A stretch of DNA of 36,392 bases from a bacterium (GTDB lineage: Bacteria > SZUA-182 > DTGQ01), in contig JBFLZW010000009.1 of NCBI GenBank assembly GCA_040755755.1, positions 1-36,392 on the forward strand, in the 5' to 3' direction. The stretch's first letter is position 1. Every line of letters begins with the position of its first letter. The notes under the pieces were generated by a model. It was not told the DNA's origin, did not search any database, and saw nothing but the letters and a program-made list of their open reading frames with translations. The position numbers and the translations under genes were made by a program. This document shows positions 23,280-29,984 of the stretch, one piece after another.

Positions 23280-24059
23280 TTACAGTTGCGAGAATGCCCG
23301 CCAAAAGAGAAAGCCTGAGTGTTTGTCACGACCCTGTAAGGTGGCCGCCCCGGACCTCACGATCACGGGACACTCAGGCTTAATTTTTAGCGAATCACTC
23401 TCAATGCTTTGACAAAAAAAATAGCCTAAATCCGAGGCCAGCGGCCTTACAGTTTTCCCCGAAGCTATCGCTTCGAGGCATTTGACAATATCAATTATAC
23501 TTCTTTGGCAAGATATTATCAAATAAAAATTTCCGGCTATTTTTGAGGAAGGGGATTGCTCGGATGCTATTCCGAGCTTCAATAACAGGGCTTCCAGCTC
23601 CGGAGAAATTTTTCCTTCTTCGGCATCCTTATGCATCCGCTTGAAGGAGAAATACATCCTCACCAGATCACGCTGCACCTTCCAGGAAATATCATCGGTG
23701 AATGGCTTTACTACCATCAGGTAGCCAGACTCGGTGAGAAAGATCATTGATCTATGTTGATCTCTTGAGTCCTGTGTTTGCTGGTAGTTTGAGATGTCCG
23801 TTTGGTGGACATCTAAAATTGGCTTCCATTCCTCATAAGGGAGATCGAAATAATCCTCCCCTTCGATGAATCTGCTCTTATGCCGGTAGAATGTTTTCCT
23901 GGCGGTTCCATCGACTCTTTGATGCAGATCATCCACCATGCGGAAGGTAACAACCGGATGATCCTGATAGGTGATAAGCTGGACATCCTTATCCATGATA
24001 TGGATGGTGGCAGGAAGGTTTTGCCCATCACTGGGCGGAATGCTTTGCTGCGTAGACAT
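23280..24059 (-). CDS. ORF6N-type antirepressor with leader-derived C-terminus
   Basis: 259 aa from the ATG at 24059 with GGAGGTG upstream. Residues 1-12 are the cassette-encoded MSTQQSIPPSDG. Residues about 28-75 match an ORF6N-type domain (YQDHPVVTFRMVDDLHQRVD, GTARKTFYRHKSRFIEGEDY). A second conserved part follows (MIFLTESGYLMVVKPFTDDI). From about residue 172 the frame runs through leader copy 1 (IAGNFYLIISCQRSIIDIVK) and stops at a TAA that overlaps the SD of the next gene. The original C-terminus was probably replaced when the cassette inserted. Translating this gene would open the leader-1 hairpins, coupling the two antirepressors. Likely function: inactivating the repressor. Confidence 0.75.
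   Translation of the reverse strand: MSTQQSIPPSDGQNLPATIHIMDKDVQLITYQDHPVVTFRMVDDLHQRVDGTARKTFYRHKSRFIEGEDYFDLPYEEWKPILDVHQTDISNYQQTQDSRDQHRSMIFLTESGYLMVVKPFTDDISWKVQRDLVRMYFSFKRMHKDAEEGKISPELEALLLKLGIASEQSPSSKIAGNFYLIISCQRSIIDIVKCLEAIASGKTVRPLASDLGYFFCQSIESDSLKIKPECPVIVRSGAATLQGRDKHSGFLFWRAFSQL
23311..23381 (-). ncRNA. Candidate C4-like antisense RNA, unit 1
   Basis: A 71-nt hairpin closed by 11 bp, carrying in its loop CCTTACAG, fully complementary to CTGTAAGG at the antirepressor SD. C4 RNA of P1 is of similar size and is processed from the leader of the same transcript. If processed, this RNA would block translation of the BRO antirepressor. Confidence 0.6.
23494..23522 (-). promoter_or_regulatory. 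Sigma70 promoter of leader copy 1
   Basis: TTGATA (23522-23517) and TATAAT (23499-23494) with a 17-bp spacer; start expected near 23487, about 220 nt before the ATG. The arms TTTGATAATATC and GATATTGTCAAA, one mismatch apart from perfect inversion, flank the -10 and could be an operator. Confidence 0.7.
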
Positions 24060-24102
24060 ACCTACACCTCCGTTGGTTAGTGAGAATGCCCGCCAAAAGA
24101 GA

Positions 24103-24175
24103 AAGCCTGAGTGTTTGTCACGACCACCAACGGACGGGCCGCCCCTAATCTCACGATGTCGGGACACTCAGGCTT
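24103..24175 (-). ncRNA. Candidate C4-like antisense RNA, unit 2
   Basis: A 73-nt hairpin with the same closing stem as unit 1 but presenting CCGTTGGT, complementary to ACCAACGG at the SD of the ORF6N antirepressor. The loop word of one unit does not pair with the target of the other, so the two should act independently. Confidence 0.6.
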
Positions 24176-24290
24176 GTTTTTTAGCGAATCAATCTCAATA
24201 TTGCTTTGACAAAAAAAATAGCCGAAATCCGCGGCCACGGCCGTTGGTATTTTCCCCGAAGCTTTCGCTTCGAGGCATTTGACAATATCA

Positions 24291-24319
24291 ATTATACTTC
24301 TTTGGCAAGATATTATCAA
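24291..24319 (-). promoter_or_regulatory. Sigma70 promoter of leader copy 2
   Basis: TTGATA (24319-24314), 17-bp spacer, TATAAT (24296-24291); start expected near 24284. The promoter region is identical to that of copy 1, including the TTTGATAATATC / GATATTGTCAAA inverted arms. Confidence 0.7.
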
Positions 24320-24372
24320 ATAAAAATTTCCGGCTATTTTTCTTGTCGCCATGACTGCCATTTTCTTTTTTC

Positions 24373-24401
24373 TTGCAAGGAGAGCTGGCAGGCTTTATAA
24401 T
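24373..24401 (+). promoter_or_regulatory. Plus-strand sigma70 promoter for a small RNA
   Basis: TTGCAA (24373-24378), 17-bp spacer, TATAAT (24396-24401). It is divergent from leader copy 2 and followed 35 bp later by an intrinsic terminator on the same strand. Confidence 0.7.
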
Positions 24402-24407
24402 GCAGCT

Positions 24408-24470
24408 ATCCTTGAATTTGTTAAACTATGTTTTGGGCTCGCTGGCAGCCTACTCCAGCGGGCCTTTTTT
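24408..24470 (+). ncRNA. Candidate small RNA of about 63 nt
   Basis: Defined by the promoter at 24373-24401 and the terminator at 24436-24470. The 5' part (about 28 nt) is AU-rich and unstructured and the 3' half is the terminator hairpin. The size and location recall sar RNA of P22, a small RNA that controls the ant antirepressor, although here it does not overlap the antirepressor. A short ATG frame at 24401 runs through the terminator and has no clear RBS, so a peptide is unlikely. Confidence 0.55.
24436..24470 (+). terminator. Intrinsic terminator, plus strand
   Basis: GGCTCGCTGG and CCAGCGGGCC form a 10-bp stem (one G-U) with a 9-nt loop, followed by TTTTTT. On the minus strand no T-run follows the stem, so it acts on plus-strand transcripts only. 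Confidence 0.8.
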
Positions 24471-24495
24471 ATTTCCCCCTTCCCCCCTTTCCCCC

Positions 24496-25722
24496 TCACA
24501 CCGCCACCCTGCTCAGCGGCACTGCCCTGTATCGTGGATTCGTCAGCCCCTGATACCATTCATCGATCGTGACGCACTGGATCCTGCGGGCTGCGATGTA
24601 GTCGATCAGCGCCCGAAAGTCGGCGATTGCCCAGGTGTTGGCCCCGGCTGCCGCCTCCAAGGAGTGGCCGTGGAAAACAACAGTAGACTGCTGGGTGATC
24701 GCGTTATCCACCAGAGTCTTGGCTGCCGCCAAAGTCGTCCCGCTGTCGAGGGCCTTACTGTTGAGCAGCTTCAGGTTATCCACCGGCGCGTATTGGAGTG
24801 AGCTTCTCGTTGTCCGTCCCGTCAGAATGCCGCAGGCATCCATCGCCGCCAAAACATCGGCATTATACACTCCCCCTGGATAGGCCAGATAATACGCTGC
24901 CCTGGTATATCCCTGGGCAATCAGCCAGTCGGTACACTGCTGTATCTCGTCCTCGATCTGGGCCTGGGATAGCCCGGTCAGATAATCCGGAGCGCCCGGA
25001 TGGGTGTAGGTATGGTTTGCCAGAGCCCACCCGGCATCGTACAGTTCATCCACCTGAGCCAGGGTCATATAGCCGTCTGTCCCAACCAGGGCAGGGACCG
25101 TGTACAGTGTCCCCGGCACTCCTCTGGCGGACATATAGGAAAACCCTTCGCTATAGGCTGATGTCCGCCCATCGTCGAACGCGATAATACACCTGGGAAG
25201 CTGCTCGGTTGAGTGCCTGAACTCATCAATTGAGATGCTGGCTGTCTGGCCTGTTTTAGCCACAAGTTTGATATACATCCTGATTATGGCATTCCAGGTT
25301 TCCCCATTCACTACTGTCCACCGGCTTCTTGGTATGACAAGGTGTGTCCAGCCCTCGTCGAGCAAATCAGCGCCACTGAGAGATAAGTTCATGCTTTTGC
25401 TCAGATCTGAGGTCGAGGTAAGCTGTATTAACACCTCGTTTACCGTAGTTGATGGCACGGAATGGGAATAAAACCATATATGCATCGCTTTACTCGCCGC
25501 CCGCAGATCCACTGCCGCAGGTAAAATTTTCCTGGCCATGATCCACGATCCCGGCGTGGTCACGCTTAATTTGAGCGACTGGCTGCCAGTCCGATACTGA
25601 CTGGTATTGGCCGCTATCGTTCCATCCGTGCCGATCGTGGTGAAATCGCCGACAGCCTCAAAATCCTCAAAGAGAATGCCATTGCTCACCATATAATTTT
25701 GTGGTAACGATGATCGCGACAT
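24496..25722 (-). CDS. Polysaccharide deacetylase-like (NodB) protein
   Basis: 408 aa. The N-terminal half (about 1-170) is a beta-sandwich-like domain (ILFEDFEAVGDFTTIGTDGT, TGSQSLKLSVTTPGSW, GWTHLVIPRSRW) that may bind carbohydrate. The C-terminal half has NodB motifs: IAFDDGRTSAY (catalytic/metal Asp pair), ALANHTYTHPG (His pair), YLAYPGGVYN, and TVVFHGHSLE near the end. There is no signal peptide. Such enzymes remove acetyl groups from surface glycans. As a phage protein it could be virion-borne and modify capsule or peptidoglycan. It is odd that it lies between replication genes and antirepressors rather than in the tail operon; it may be a cargo pair with the next gene upstream. Confidence 0.8.
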   Translation of the reverse strand: MSRSSLPQNYMVSNGILFEDFEAVGDFTTIGTDGTIAANTSQYRTGSQSLKLSVTTPGSWIMARKILPAAVDLRAASKAMHIWFYSHSVPSTTVNEVLIQLTSTSDLSKSMNLSLSGADLLDEGWTHLVIPRSRWTVVNGETWNAIIRMYIKLVAKTGQTASISIDEFRHSTEQLPRCIIAFDDGRTSAYSEGFSYMSARGVPGTLYTVPALVGTDGYMTLAQVDELYDAGWALANHTYTHPGAPDYLTGLSQAQIEDEIQQCTDWLIAQGYTRAAYYLAYPGGVYNADVLAAMDACGILTGRTTRSSLQYAPVDNLKLLNSKALDSGTTLAAAKTLVDNAITQQSTVVFHGHSLEAAAGANTWAIADFRALIDYIAARRIQCVTIDEWYQGLTNPRYRAVPLSRVAV

Positions 25723-25730
25723 GATTCCTC

Positions 25731-26216
25731 CTACAGATTCATCGGCGTGACCTTGCAGGTCAGTGTCCCGTCAGTCGTTCTGGTAGCCTTGATCTTCACG
25801 TAATTCGGAATGCCGCGAAAATAGTAGGTATAATTGCCATTGGCATTGAGCACGGGCGTTTTCATCTGAGTAAAGGTACCGTCATCCTTTGGAGCATAAC
25901 AATTCCCGAAGTCCCCGCCTGATATGGCGTCACCCAGAATTTCGACCAGCCAGTTACCGGACACAATACCCGTAACCGAACACTCCACCGAAATTGCATT
26001 AAATTTTCGGCAGTCAATCTCGCTGCTTGTGGCAGTGGCTGTAATGGCATTATGGGCGACTACCACACCCCCCTTGCTCATTTTGCTTACATCGATGGTG
26101 TCATATTCATCCGACAGCCTGGTTGTCAGGCTCGCCGGAATCGGATTGCTGTCCATTACCTCAGCATCTGCAATCACTGGCAGCACGCCGACCGGCAGTT
26201 TATTGGAAGTCTTCAT
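25731..26216 (-). CDS. Hypothetical beta-rich protein, possibly structural
   Basis: 161 aa, ATG at 26216 with a weak AAGAAGAG just upstream. It begins MKTSNKLPVGVLPVIADAEV and is rich in short strands with Asn/Gly turns (ISVECSVTGIVSGNWLVEIL, NANGNYTYYFRGIPNYVKIK), like phage surface or fibre-associated proteins. It is separated from the deacetylase by 8 bp and is probably co-translated with it. No named family was recognised; an appendage or adaptor for the deacetylase is conjecture. Confidence 0.6.
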   Translation of the reverse strand: MKTSNKLPVGVLPVIADAEVMDSNPIPASLTTRLSDEYDTIDVSKMSKGGVVVAHNAITATATSSEIDCRKFNAISVECSVTGIVSGNWLVEILGDAISGGDFGNCYAPKDDGTFTQMKTPVLNANGNYTYYFRGIPNYVKIKATRTTDGTLTCKVTPMNL

Positions 26217-26442
26217 CTCTTCTTACCTTGCCTTTCCTTTCTTTCTCATTCATCTTAATCCTGACCTGTTTTATTTTGTTCTCGATCTCCTCCGACGGAA
26301 TCCGGACGGTCTGTCCGATCCGTATTGTTCGGATCCGCCCCTCCCGGCTCCAGCGGTAGATCGTCCGAGTTGATACCTGGAAGAGTTTTGCCGCCTGGCT
26401 GATGGTTAAAAATTTTTTCGGTTCTCTATTCATTCTATTCAT
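26200..26442 (-). CDS. Excisionase-like HTH protein
   Basis: 80 aa. FLTISQAAKLFQVSTRTIYR followed by WSREGRIRTIRIGQTVRIPS is a MerR-type helix-turn-helix with wing, as in the excisionase/HTH_17 family. The C-terminus is a basic helix (ENKIKQVRIKMNEKERKGKV). In a transposable phage it is more likely a transcription regulator of the middle or late switch than an excisionase, since no tyrosine or serine integrase is present. The start could be 26442 or the ATG three codons later; the latter has better SD spacing. Confidence 0.7.
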   Translation of the reverse strand: MNRMNREPKKFLTISQAAKLFQVSTRTIYRWSREGRIRTIRIGQTVRIPSEEIENKIKQVRIKMNEKERKGKVRRDEDFQ

Positions 26443-26451
26443 CCTATTAAT

Positions 26452-27417
26452 TTAATCCCTTTGCTCCTGGGGCTCTCGTCTCAAGGATGAGCCGGTGATT
26501 TGATAGGCGGTGCATATTTCGTAGAGTCGATCCACGGTGTCCCTGCTAATTGTGGATCCCAATTCTTCTACCGACTTTGAGGTAGTAAAGAGTATTGCCA
26601 GATTGTAGTTATAGCGGTAATTGATAATTCCATACAGCTCCTCGCTGGCCCAGGGGGATAGCTTACGCTGACCGATCTCGTCCAGGCCAAGCACCCCAGC
26701 CTCTTTCGCCTCCAGGATCAGCCGGGAGTACTCCGGAGTTCCCTCGTCACCGAAGGCGCTTTTGAGCTGGGTGTAGAACTCCGGGAGATTGATGAACAGA
26801 CATTTAGCTCCGCGTTTCATCAGCTCCAGCATGACGGCACACATATAGTAGGTTTTTCCGGTGCCGGTGCTGCCGATTAACCCAAGGCCATTTTTAGTGG
26901 TCAGTGGACAGTGGTCAGTGGCCAGTTTTTCTCTGTGTCTCTGTGTCTCTGTGGTGTCCTTTACTCTTTTCAGGTAGTCAAGACATACCGGAATAAACTG
27001 CCCTTCATACGCCGATTTCCCGGTCGGCTGCAAACTCGCCCCCCAATACCTCGGCGGGATCCGCGAGGCTATCAGCCGTTGCTGCCAGATTTCGCGGTTT
27101 TTTTGCTCCGCCTCAGCGGATTCCCTGCAGGTGCAGGGATAAAGCCTGATGGTCATGCTTGCCCGGATCAGGATATTTTTCACCTCAGATTCCCTGATCG
27201 CAGTGAAATCAACCTCCGGTTGCCTCGGCATGGCCCCGCAGAATGGACACGGCACATCCTGAGCCGGGACAAACTCGACAGGTGAGCGAGGGTCTTCTAT
27301 CTGCCCTTGGCCAGGCAATTTGCCCTGATCAGAACACCCTTCTAAGGTTTGGCCCTGGCTGTCCTGCTGGCCTGGCTGTCCCTTTGATTTGCCTTTGCTC
27401 CTGTTCCTGTTGGACAT
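26452..27417 (-). CDS. DnaC/IstB-like AAA+ ATPase (helicase loader type)
   Basis: 321 aa from the ATG at 27417 with GAGGA upstream, overlapping the GemA gene by 89 nt. A Cys pattern CPFC (57-60) and PCTC (94-97) suggests a zinc site, then IPPRYWGASLQPTG typical of DnaC-like loaders, Walker A GSTGTGKT (182-189), Walker B LGLDEIG, and sensor-like ILFTTSKSVEEL. It may recruit the host helicase for replicative transposition. Residues about 153-175 (KDTTETQRHREK, LATDHCPLTT) derive from two dispersed repeats inserted just before the Walker A strand, yet the frame stays open. Confidence 0.8.
   Translation of the reverse strand: MSNRNRSKGKSKGQPGQQDSQGQTLEGCSDQGKLPGQGQIEDPRSPVEFVPAQDVPCPFCGAMPRQPEVDFTAIRESEVKNILIRASMTIRLYPCTCRESAEAEQKNREIWQQRLIASRIPPRYWGASLQPTGKSAYEGQFIPVCLDYLKRVKDTTETQRHREKLATDHCPLTTKNGLGLIGSTGTGKTYYMCAVMLELMKRGAKCLFINLPEFYTQLKSAFGDEGTPEYSRLILEAKEAGVLGLDEIGQRKLSPWASEELYGIINYRYNYNLAILFTTSKSVEELGSTISRDTVDRLYEICTAYQITGSSLRREPQEQRD
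26896..26962. repeat. Two dispersed repeats inside the ATPase gene
   Basis: GTGGTCAGTGGACAGTGG at 26896-26925 next to CTCTGTGTCTCTGTGTCTCT at 26930-26962. Both families recur elsewhere in the window. Here they are read through in frame. Confidence 0.85.
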
Positions 27418-28042
27418 TTCTTTCCTCTTGCGGTTGCTCCTGCGGTTGCTTTTGCTGACCACTGACCACTGGCCACTGACCACTCTCCACGCTCTCCACG
27501 CTCCCCACGCTCTTCCTGGCCTGCTTTTCCCGTTCATGGATCAACGTATTCTTCAGCCCCTCAATGGCATCACTTGCCCGCTTCAAGGTTAAAAACCGGA
27601 GGTCTTCGGCCTTGTAAAACTTCTTCAGATAGTGCCGAAGGCCGAACGCTACGACATCCCGATCATCGATCGGCTGCCCTTTGAGCTGAATATACTGCAC
27701 AAACATCCACTCGATATACCGAAGCTGGGCCGGTGTGGCCATCCCGGCCCGCCCGGCGTATTCGTCGTATTTTTTTGCGGCCGCACTACCCTCTTTCTTT
27801 CTGATCTCGAATCCGCACGCCTTGAGATGATCGAGCACCGCACCGAACCTGCTCCTGGGCAAATCCGCAGCCGATGACACCCCGGCTACGTTCTGAAGCA
27901 TGTCGCGGTAGGTGTCATCATCGAGCCGAAGCTCCTGCTTTGCAACGTGCAGCAGGGCAAGCTGGGCCTTGCTGCAAAAGGTTTTATCCTCTGTTTTTTG
28001 GTGGTGTTGCCGTGGTTTTCTTTTTTGGTTTTGATGGTTCAT
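27329..28042 (-). CDS. gemA: GemA (DUF1018, Mu gp16) regulatory protein
   Basis: 237 aa. Residues 23-70 (SKAQLALLHVAKQELRLDDD, TYRDMLQNVAGVSSAADLPR) and 98-150 (GMATPAQLRYIEWMFVQYIQ) match the Mu gp16/GemA family, which affects host gene expression and DNA supercoiling. The normal domain ends near residue 178. After it come SVESGQWPVVSGQQK, from a CAGTGGTCAGTGG repeat, and a Gln/Glu-rich tail overlapping the next gene. The C-terminal tail is thus probably acquired from repeat insertion. Confidence 0.85.
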   Translation of the reverse strand: MNHQNQKRKPRQHHQKTEDKTFCSKAQLALLHVAKQELRLDDDTYRDMLQNVAGVSSAADLPRSRFGAVLDHLKACGFEIRKKEGSAAAKKYDEYAGRAGMATPAQLRYIEWMFVQYIQLKGQPIDDRDVVAFGLRHYLKKFYKAEDLRFLTLKRASDAIEGLKNTLIHEREKQARKSVGSVESVESGQWPVVSGQQKQPQEQPQEERNVQQEQEQRQIKGTARPAGQPGPNLRRVF

Positions 28043-28080
28043 GATCTTTTCCCGCTTAATACTACAACGAGACTTTCAAA

Positions 28081-28305
28081 ATGTCATTCCCGCGAAAGTG
28101 GGAATCTCTGCGCTATTTAATATTTTTCCCGCAGAGACGCAGAGGCGCAGAGAATGACCAAAAAAGAAATCCTCCGCGCCTTTGCGTCTCTGCGGGAGAT
28201 CATTCTTACATGTCTCGTTGTAATATTAATCGATATTCCACTATACCCACTTTCTCAACCTAATCCCTCTCCCCTTTTAAAAGGGGAGAGGGCAGGGTGA
28301 GGGGT
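28081..28305. repeat. Cluster of three host-type repeats between gam and gemA
   Basis: From left: ATTCCCGCGAAAGTGGGAAT hairpin (28083-28106), GCAGAGACGC palindrome copy 4 (28127-28199), and a CTCTCCCCTTTTAAAAGGGG hairpin plus GGGTGAGGGG tail (28264-28305). The stretch is a 265-bp gap with no gene. Any transcript through it would fold strongly. Confidence 0.85.
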
Positions 28306-28308
28306 TTT

Positions 28309-28821
28309 TCAGGTTAAATCCCTGATATTGAACTCCGTCGTTTCATAATAGGGCAAATCCCTGACTTCCCGTTTAGCGCCAACCTGCCTGAGCTTTTCAT
28401 CAGCCCAGTCTTCCATAACTTCCTTCCTCAACTTCTCCTCCACCTTGATGGCCTCGATATAGCCAAACTCCTTACACCATTTCAGCGTGTCCTTGCAGGC
28501 CCTGATCTTGGTTGACTTCCGGAAGCCGATAGTGCCATAATTCAGTTCCTGACTCCGTTTTTCCGTGAACAGGCTTGCCTTGTTCTTCGCCATGAAGGAC
28601 GCCAGTTCCTCCTCGATTGCACCAATCTGCTCACGAATCGGATTGGCCAGTTTGAGCTTTTCCTCCACGATCAGGTCAATGGCCTTTTCTGCATCGGCCT
28701 CGATCCCTTTGAGATTCCGCATCATATCAGCCAGTCTGTGCAGAGCTTCGTCAGCCTCCGCCAGGGTGGTAATGGGCTCCGCAAAAACCTTCTTTTCCTT
28801 CACTGCCGCCGTCTTGCTCAT
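28309..28821 (-). CDS. gam: Host-nuclease inhibitor Gam
   Basis: 170 aa, ATG at 28821 overlapping the upstream stop (ATGA). It is a long coiled coil (TLAEADEALHRLADMMRNLK, IREQIGAIEEELASFMAKNK) followed by the conserved LNYGTIGFRKSTKIRACKD and a C-terminal helical part. This matches Mu Gam, which binds double-strand DNA ends and protects infecting phage DNA from exonucleases such as RecBCD. The length is typical. Confidence 0.92.
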   Translation of the reverse strand: MSKTAAVKEKKVFAEPITTLAEADEALHRLADMMRNLKGIEADAEKAIDLIVEEKLKLANPIREQIGAIEEELASFMAKNKASLFTEKRSQELNYGTIGFRKSTKIRACKDTLKWCKEFGYIEAIKVEEKLRKEVMEDWADEKLRQVGAKREVRDLPYYETTEFNIRDLT

Positions 28822-29903
28822 TTTCCCGCTCCGTATCTTGCTCTATTCGCTCTGTTGACTGCATTCCCTTCCATCGATGCGAGCAGTTCTTCCGGCACAC
28901 CGTCTTTCGCAAAAACAGCCGATAAATCTGTGTCCTGGCTTGCCTGGAGAAGCTTGGTATAGTACAATTTTATTGCGATCCTGATTGCATCGAGATGGAG
29001 ATAGACTTCCTGGAGATATTTCATCTTGTCATCGTCGCGGACCTTATGGATGACCAAATTCAACCACTGGATTTTACTGATACAATCTTCATAGAAACCA
29101 TCCAGAATCCTGCGGATGTTCTCGATCCTCTCGGCTTCCAGGAAATCGGGGGCTTCGAGGGCTTCGGCTATGGCAGGCGGAGTTTCCTGGACATCCTTGG
29201 ACAAATGAGGCTCCGTTTGCTCTTGTGCAGCCATTGCCCCCTCTTGAGCTGGTTCTTCCGGCTGTTCGGGAAGCCGCGTGCGATTACCATGAGATTTCCC
29301 GGCATTCTGCTGTACCGGATTGCCGTCCGGTGCAGCAGAGGAAGGCGCTGCTTCATCGGCGCCGGAAGTGGGAGCGTGCTGCGGTGGCACTGCCTCGGTA
29401 AGGATAGCCGGGAGAGTGCCGCCCGCAGCCTCAATTTTCTTTCTGTATTTCGAGGGAGCCATATACAGTGGTTCAGGTCGTTCAGCCCCCTCGCACAGAG
29501 AATAATATACATGCCGCCAGTCGGTTCCATGCCCCTTCATATGCCGTTTCACTATTCCCCGCAGATATAGGTACATCAGAAACTTCCTGGCATAGACATA
29601 GCTGGCATTGTTACAAATCACGCACAGGTCCCTGATCTCAAATGACCCGTGCTGGGAAAGCACCCGGACGCCGTGCCATAGCTTCTCGGCTATCTTCTGA
29701 GGGCGTTGCTTTGTGGCTTTAGAGCTGGCAGCCGTATTTTCTTCCTCACCAGCCTGTATTTCTCCCGTGACTCCCTTCTTTTCTCCCTCGCCCCCCTGGG
29801 GAGAGGGCCGGGGTGAGGGGTTCTCGTTCCCTGCAACCTCCTGGGATAGTGTTTCTTGTCTCAATTCTTCCGGTGATGCCGGTAACCTGAGCGTTTTTCT
29901 CAT
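28818..29903 (-). CDS. Hypothetical protein with winged-helix-like segment
   Basis: 361 aa, ATG at 29903 with GGAG upstream. Residues 65-125 (QKIAEKLWHGVRVLSQHGSF, EIRDLCVICNNASYVYARKF, LYLRGIVKRHMKG) look like a winged helix. The middle (160-240) is low-complexity Pro/Ala/Glu-rich, and the C-terminal 100 residues are helical. Residues 27-41 (ENPSPRPSPQGGEGE) are the translation of a CCCTCGCCCC/GGGGTGAGGGG repeat inserted in frame. It lies between the MuB-like and gam genes; a DNA-binding role in replication or regulation is possible. Confidence 0.6.
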   Translation of the reverse strand: MRKTLRLPASPEELRQETLSQEVAGNENPSPRPSPQGGEGEKKGVTGEIQAGEEENTAASSKATKQRPQKIAEKLWHGVRVLSQHGSFEIRDLCVICNNASYVYARKFLMYLYLRGIVKRHMKGHGTDWRHVYYSLCEGAERPEPLYMAPSKYRKKIEAAGGTLPAILTEAVPPQHAPTSGADEAAPSSAAPDGNPVQQNAGKSHGNRTRLPEQPEEPAQEGAMAAQEQTEPHLSKDVQETPPAIAEALEAPDFLEAERIENIRRILDGFYEDCISKIQWLNLVIHKVRDDDKMKYLQEVYLHLDAIRIAIKLYYTKLLQASQDTDLSAVFAKDGVPEELLASMEGNAVNRANRARYGAGK

Positions 29904-29984
29904 TTCTTCCGTCTCCTTGTAACCCTATAACCATGTCTTTACTGATCACTGGCCAATAACCCTGGCCACTGACCACTCATTCTC

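Larger units (their letters stand above)
23230..23544 (-). promoter_or_regulatory. C4-like leader cassette, copy 1 (controls BRO antirepressor)
   Basis: About 315 bp, nearly identical to 24022-24341. In transcript order it has: promoter; 9-bp hairpin CCTCGAAGC-GATA-GCTTCGGGG (23478-23457); word A1 CTGTAAGG (23452-23445); a GGCC-GCT-GGCC stem; a hairpin closed by AAGCCTGAGTG/CACTCAGGCTT (23381-23311) with the reverse complement B CCTTACAG (23341-23334) in its loop; and word A2 CTGTAAGG (23285-23278) overlapping the SD. Then come the ATG and a 5-bp hairpin with a GTGA tetraloop in codons 9-12. In copy 2 all three words change together. The order a1, a', a2 at the SD is that of the P1/P7 c4 antisense system. 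This is inferred from pattern; pairing has not been computed. Confidence 0.75.
24022..24341 (-). promoter_or_regulatory. C4-like leader cassette, copy 2 (controls ORF6N antirepressor)
   Basis: About 320 bp with the same elements as copy 1: promoter; hairpin CCTCGAAGC-GAAA-GCTTCGGGG with a GNRA loop; A1 ACCAACGG (24248-24241); a GGCC-GT-GGCC stem; a hairpin closed by the identical 11-bp stem (24175-24103) with B CCGTTGGT (24133-24126) in its loop; and A2 ACCAACGG (24077-24070) just before the SD GGAGGTG. Outside the words most differences are small indels. The two copies thus keep structure and change pairing specificity. The B-A2 pair can be extended to 9 bp by one A-U. Confidence 0.75.

Noticed and set aside
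22428-24341. Leader cassettes considered as retron, DGR or IS605-type elements
   Set aside because: No reverse transcriptase, template/variable repeat pair or transposase is nearby; the covariation includes the Shine-Dalgarno, pointing to translational control.
24077-24361. 94-codon minus-strand frame through leader copy 2
   Set aside because: It starts upstream of the leader promoter without an SD, its C-terminal part is out of frame relative to copy 1, and conservation follows RNA structure rather than protein.
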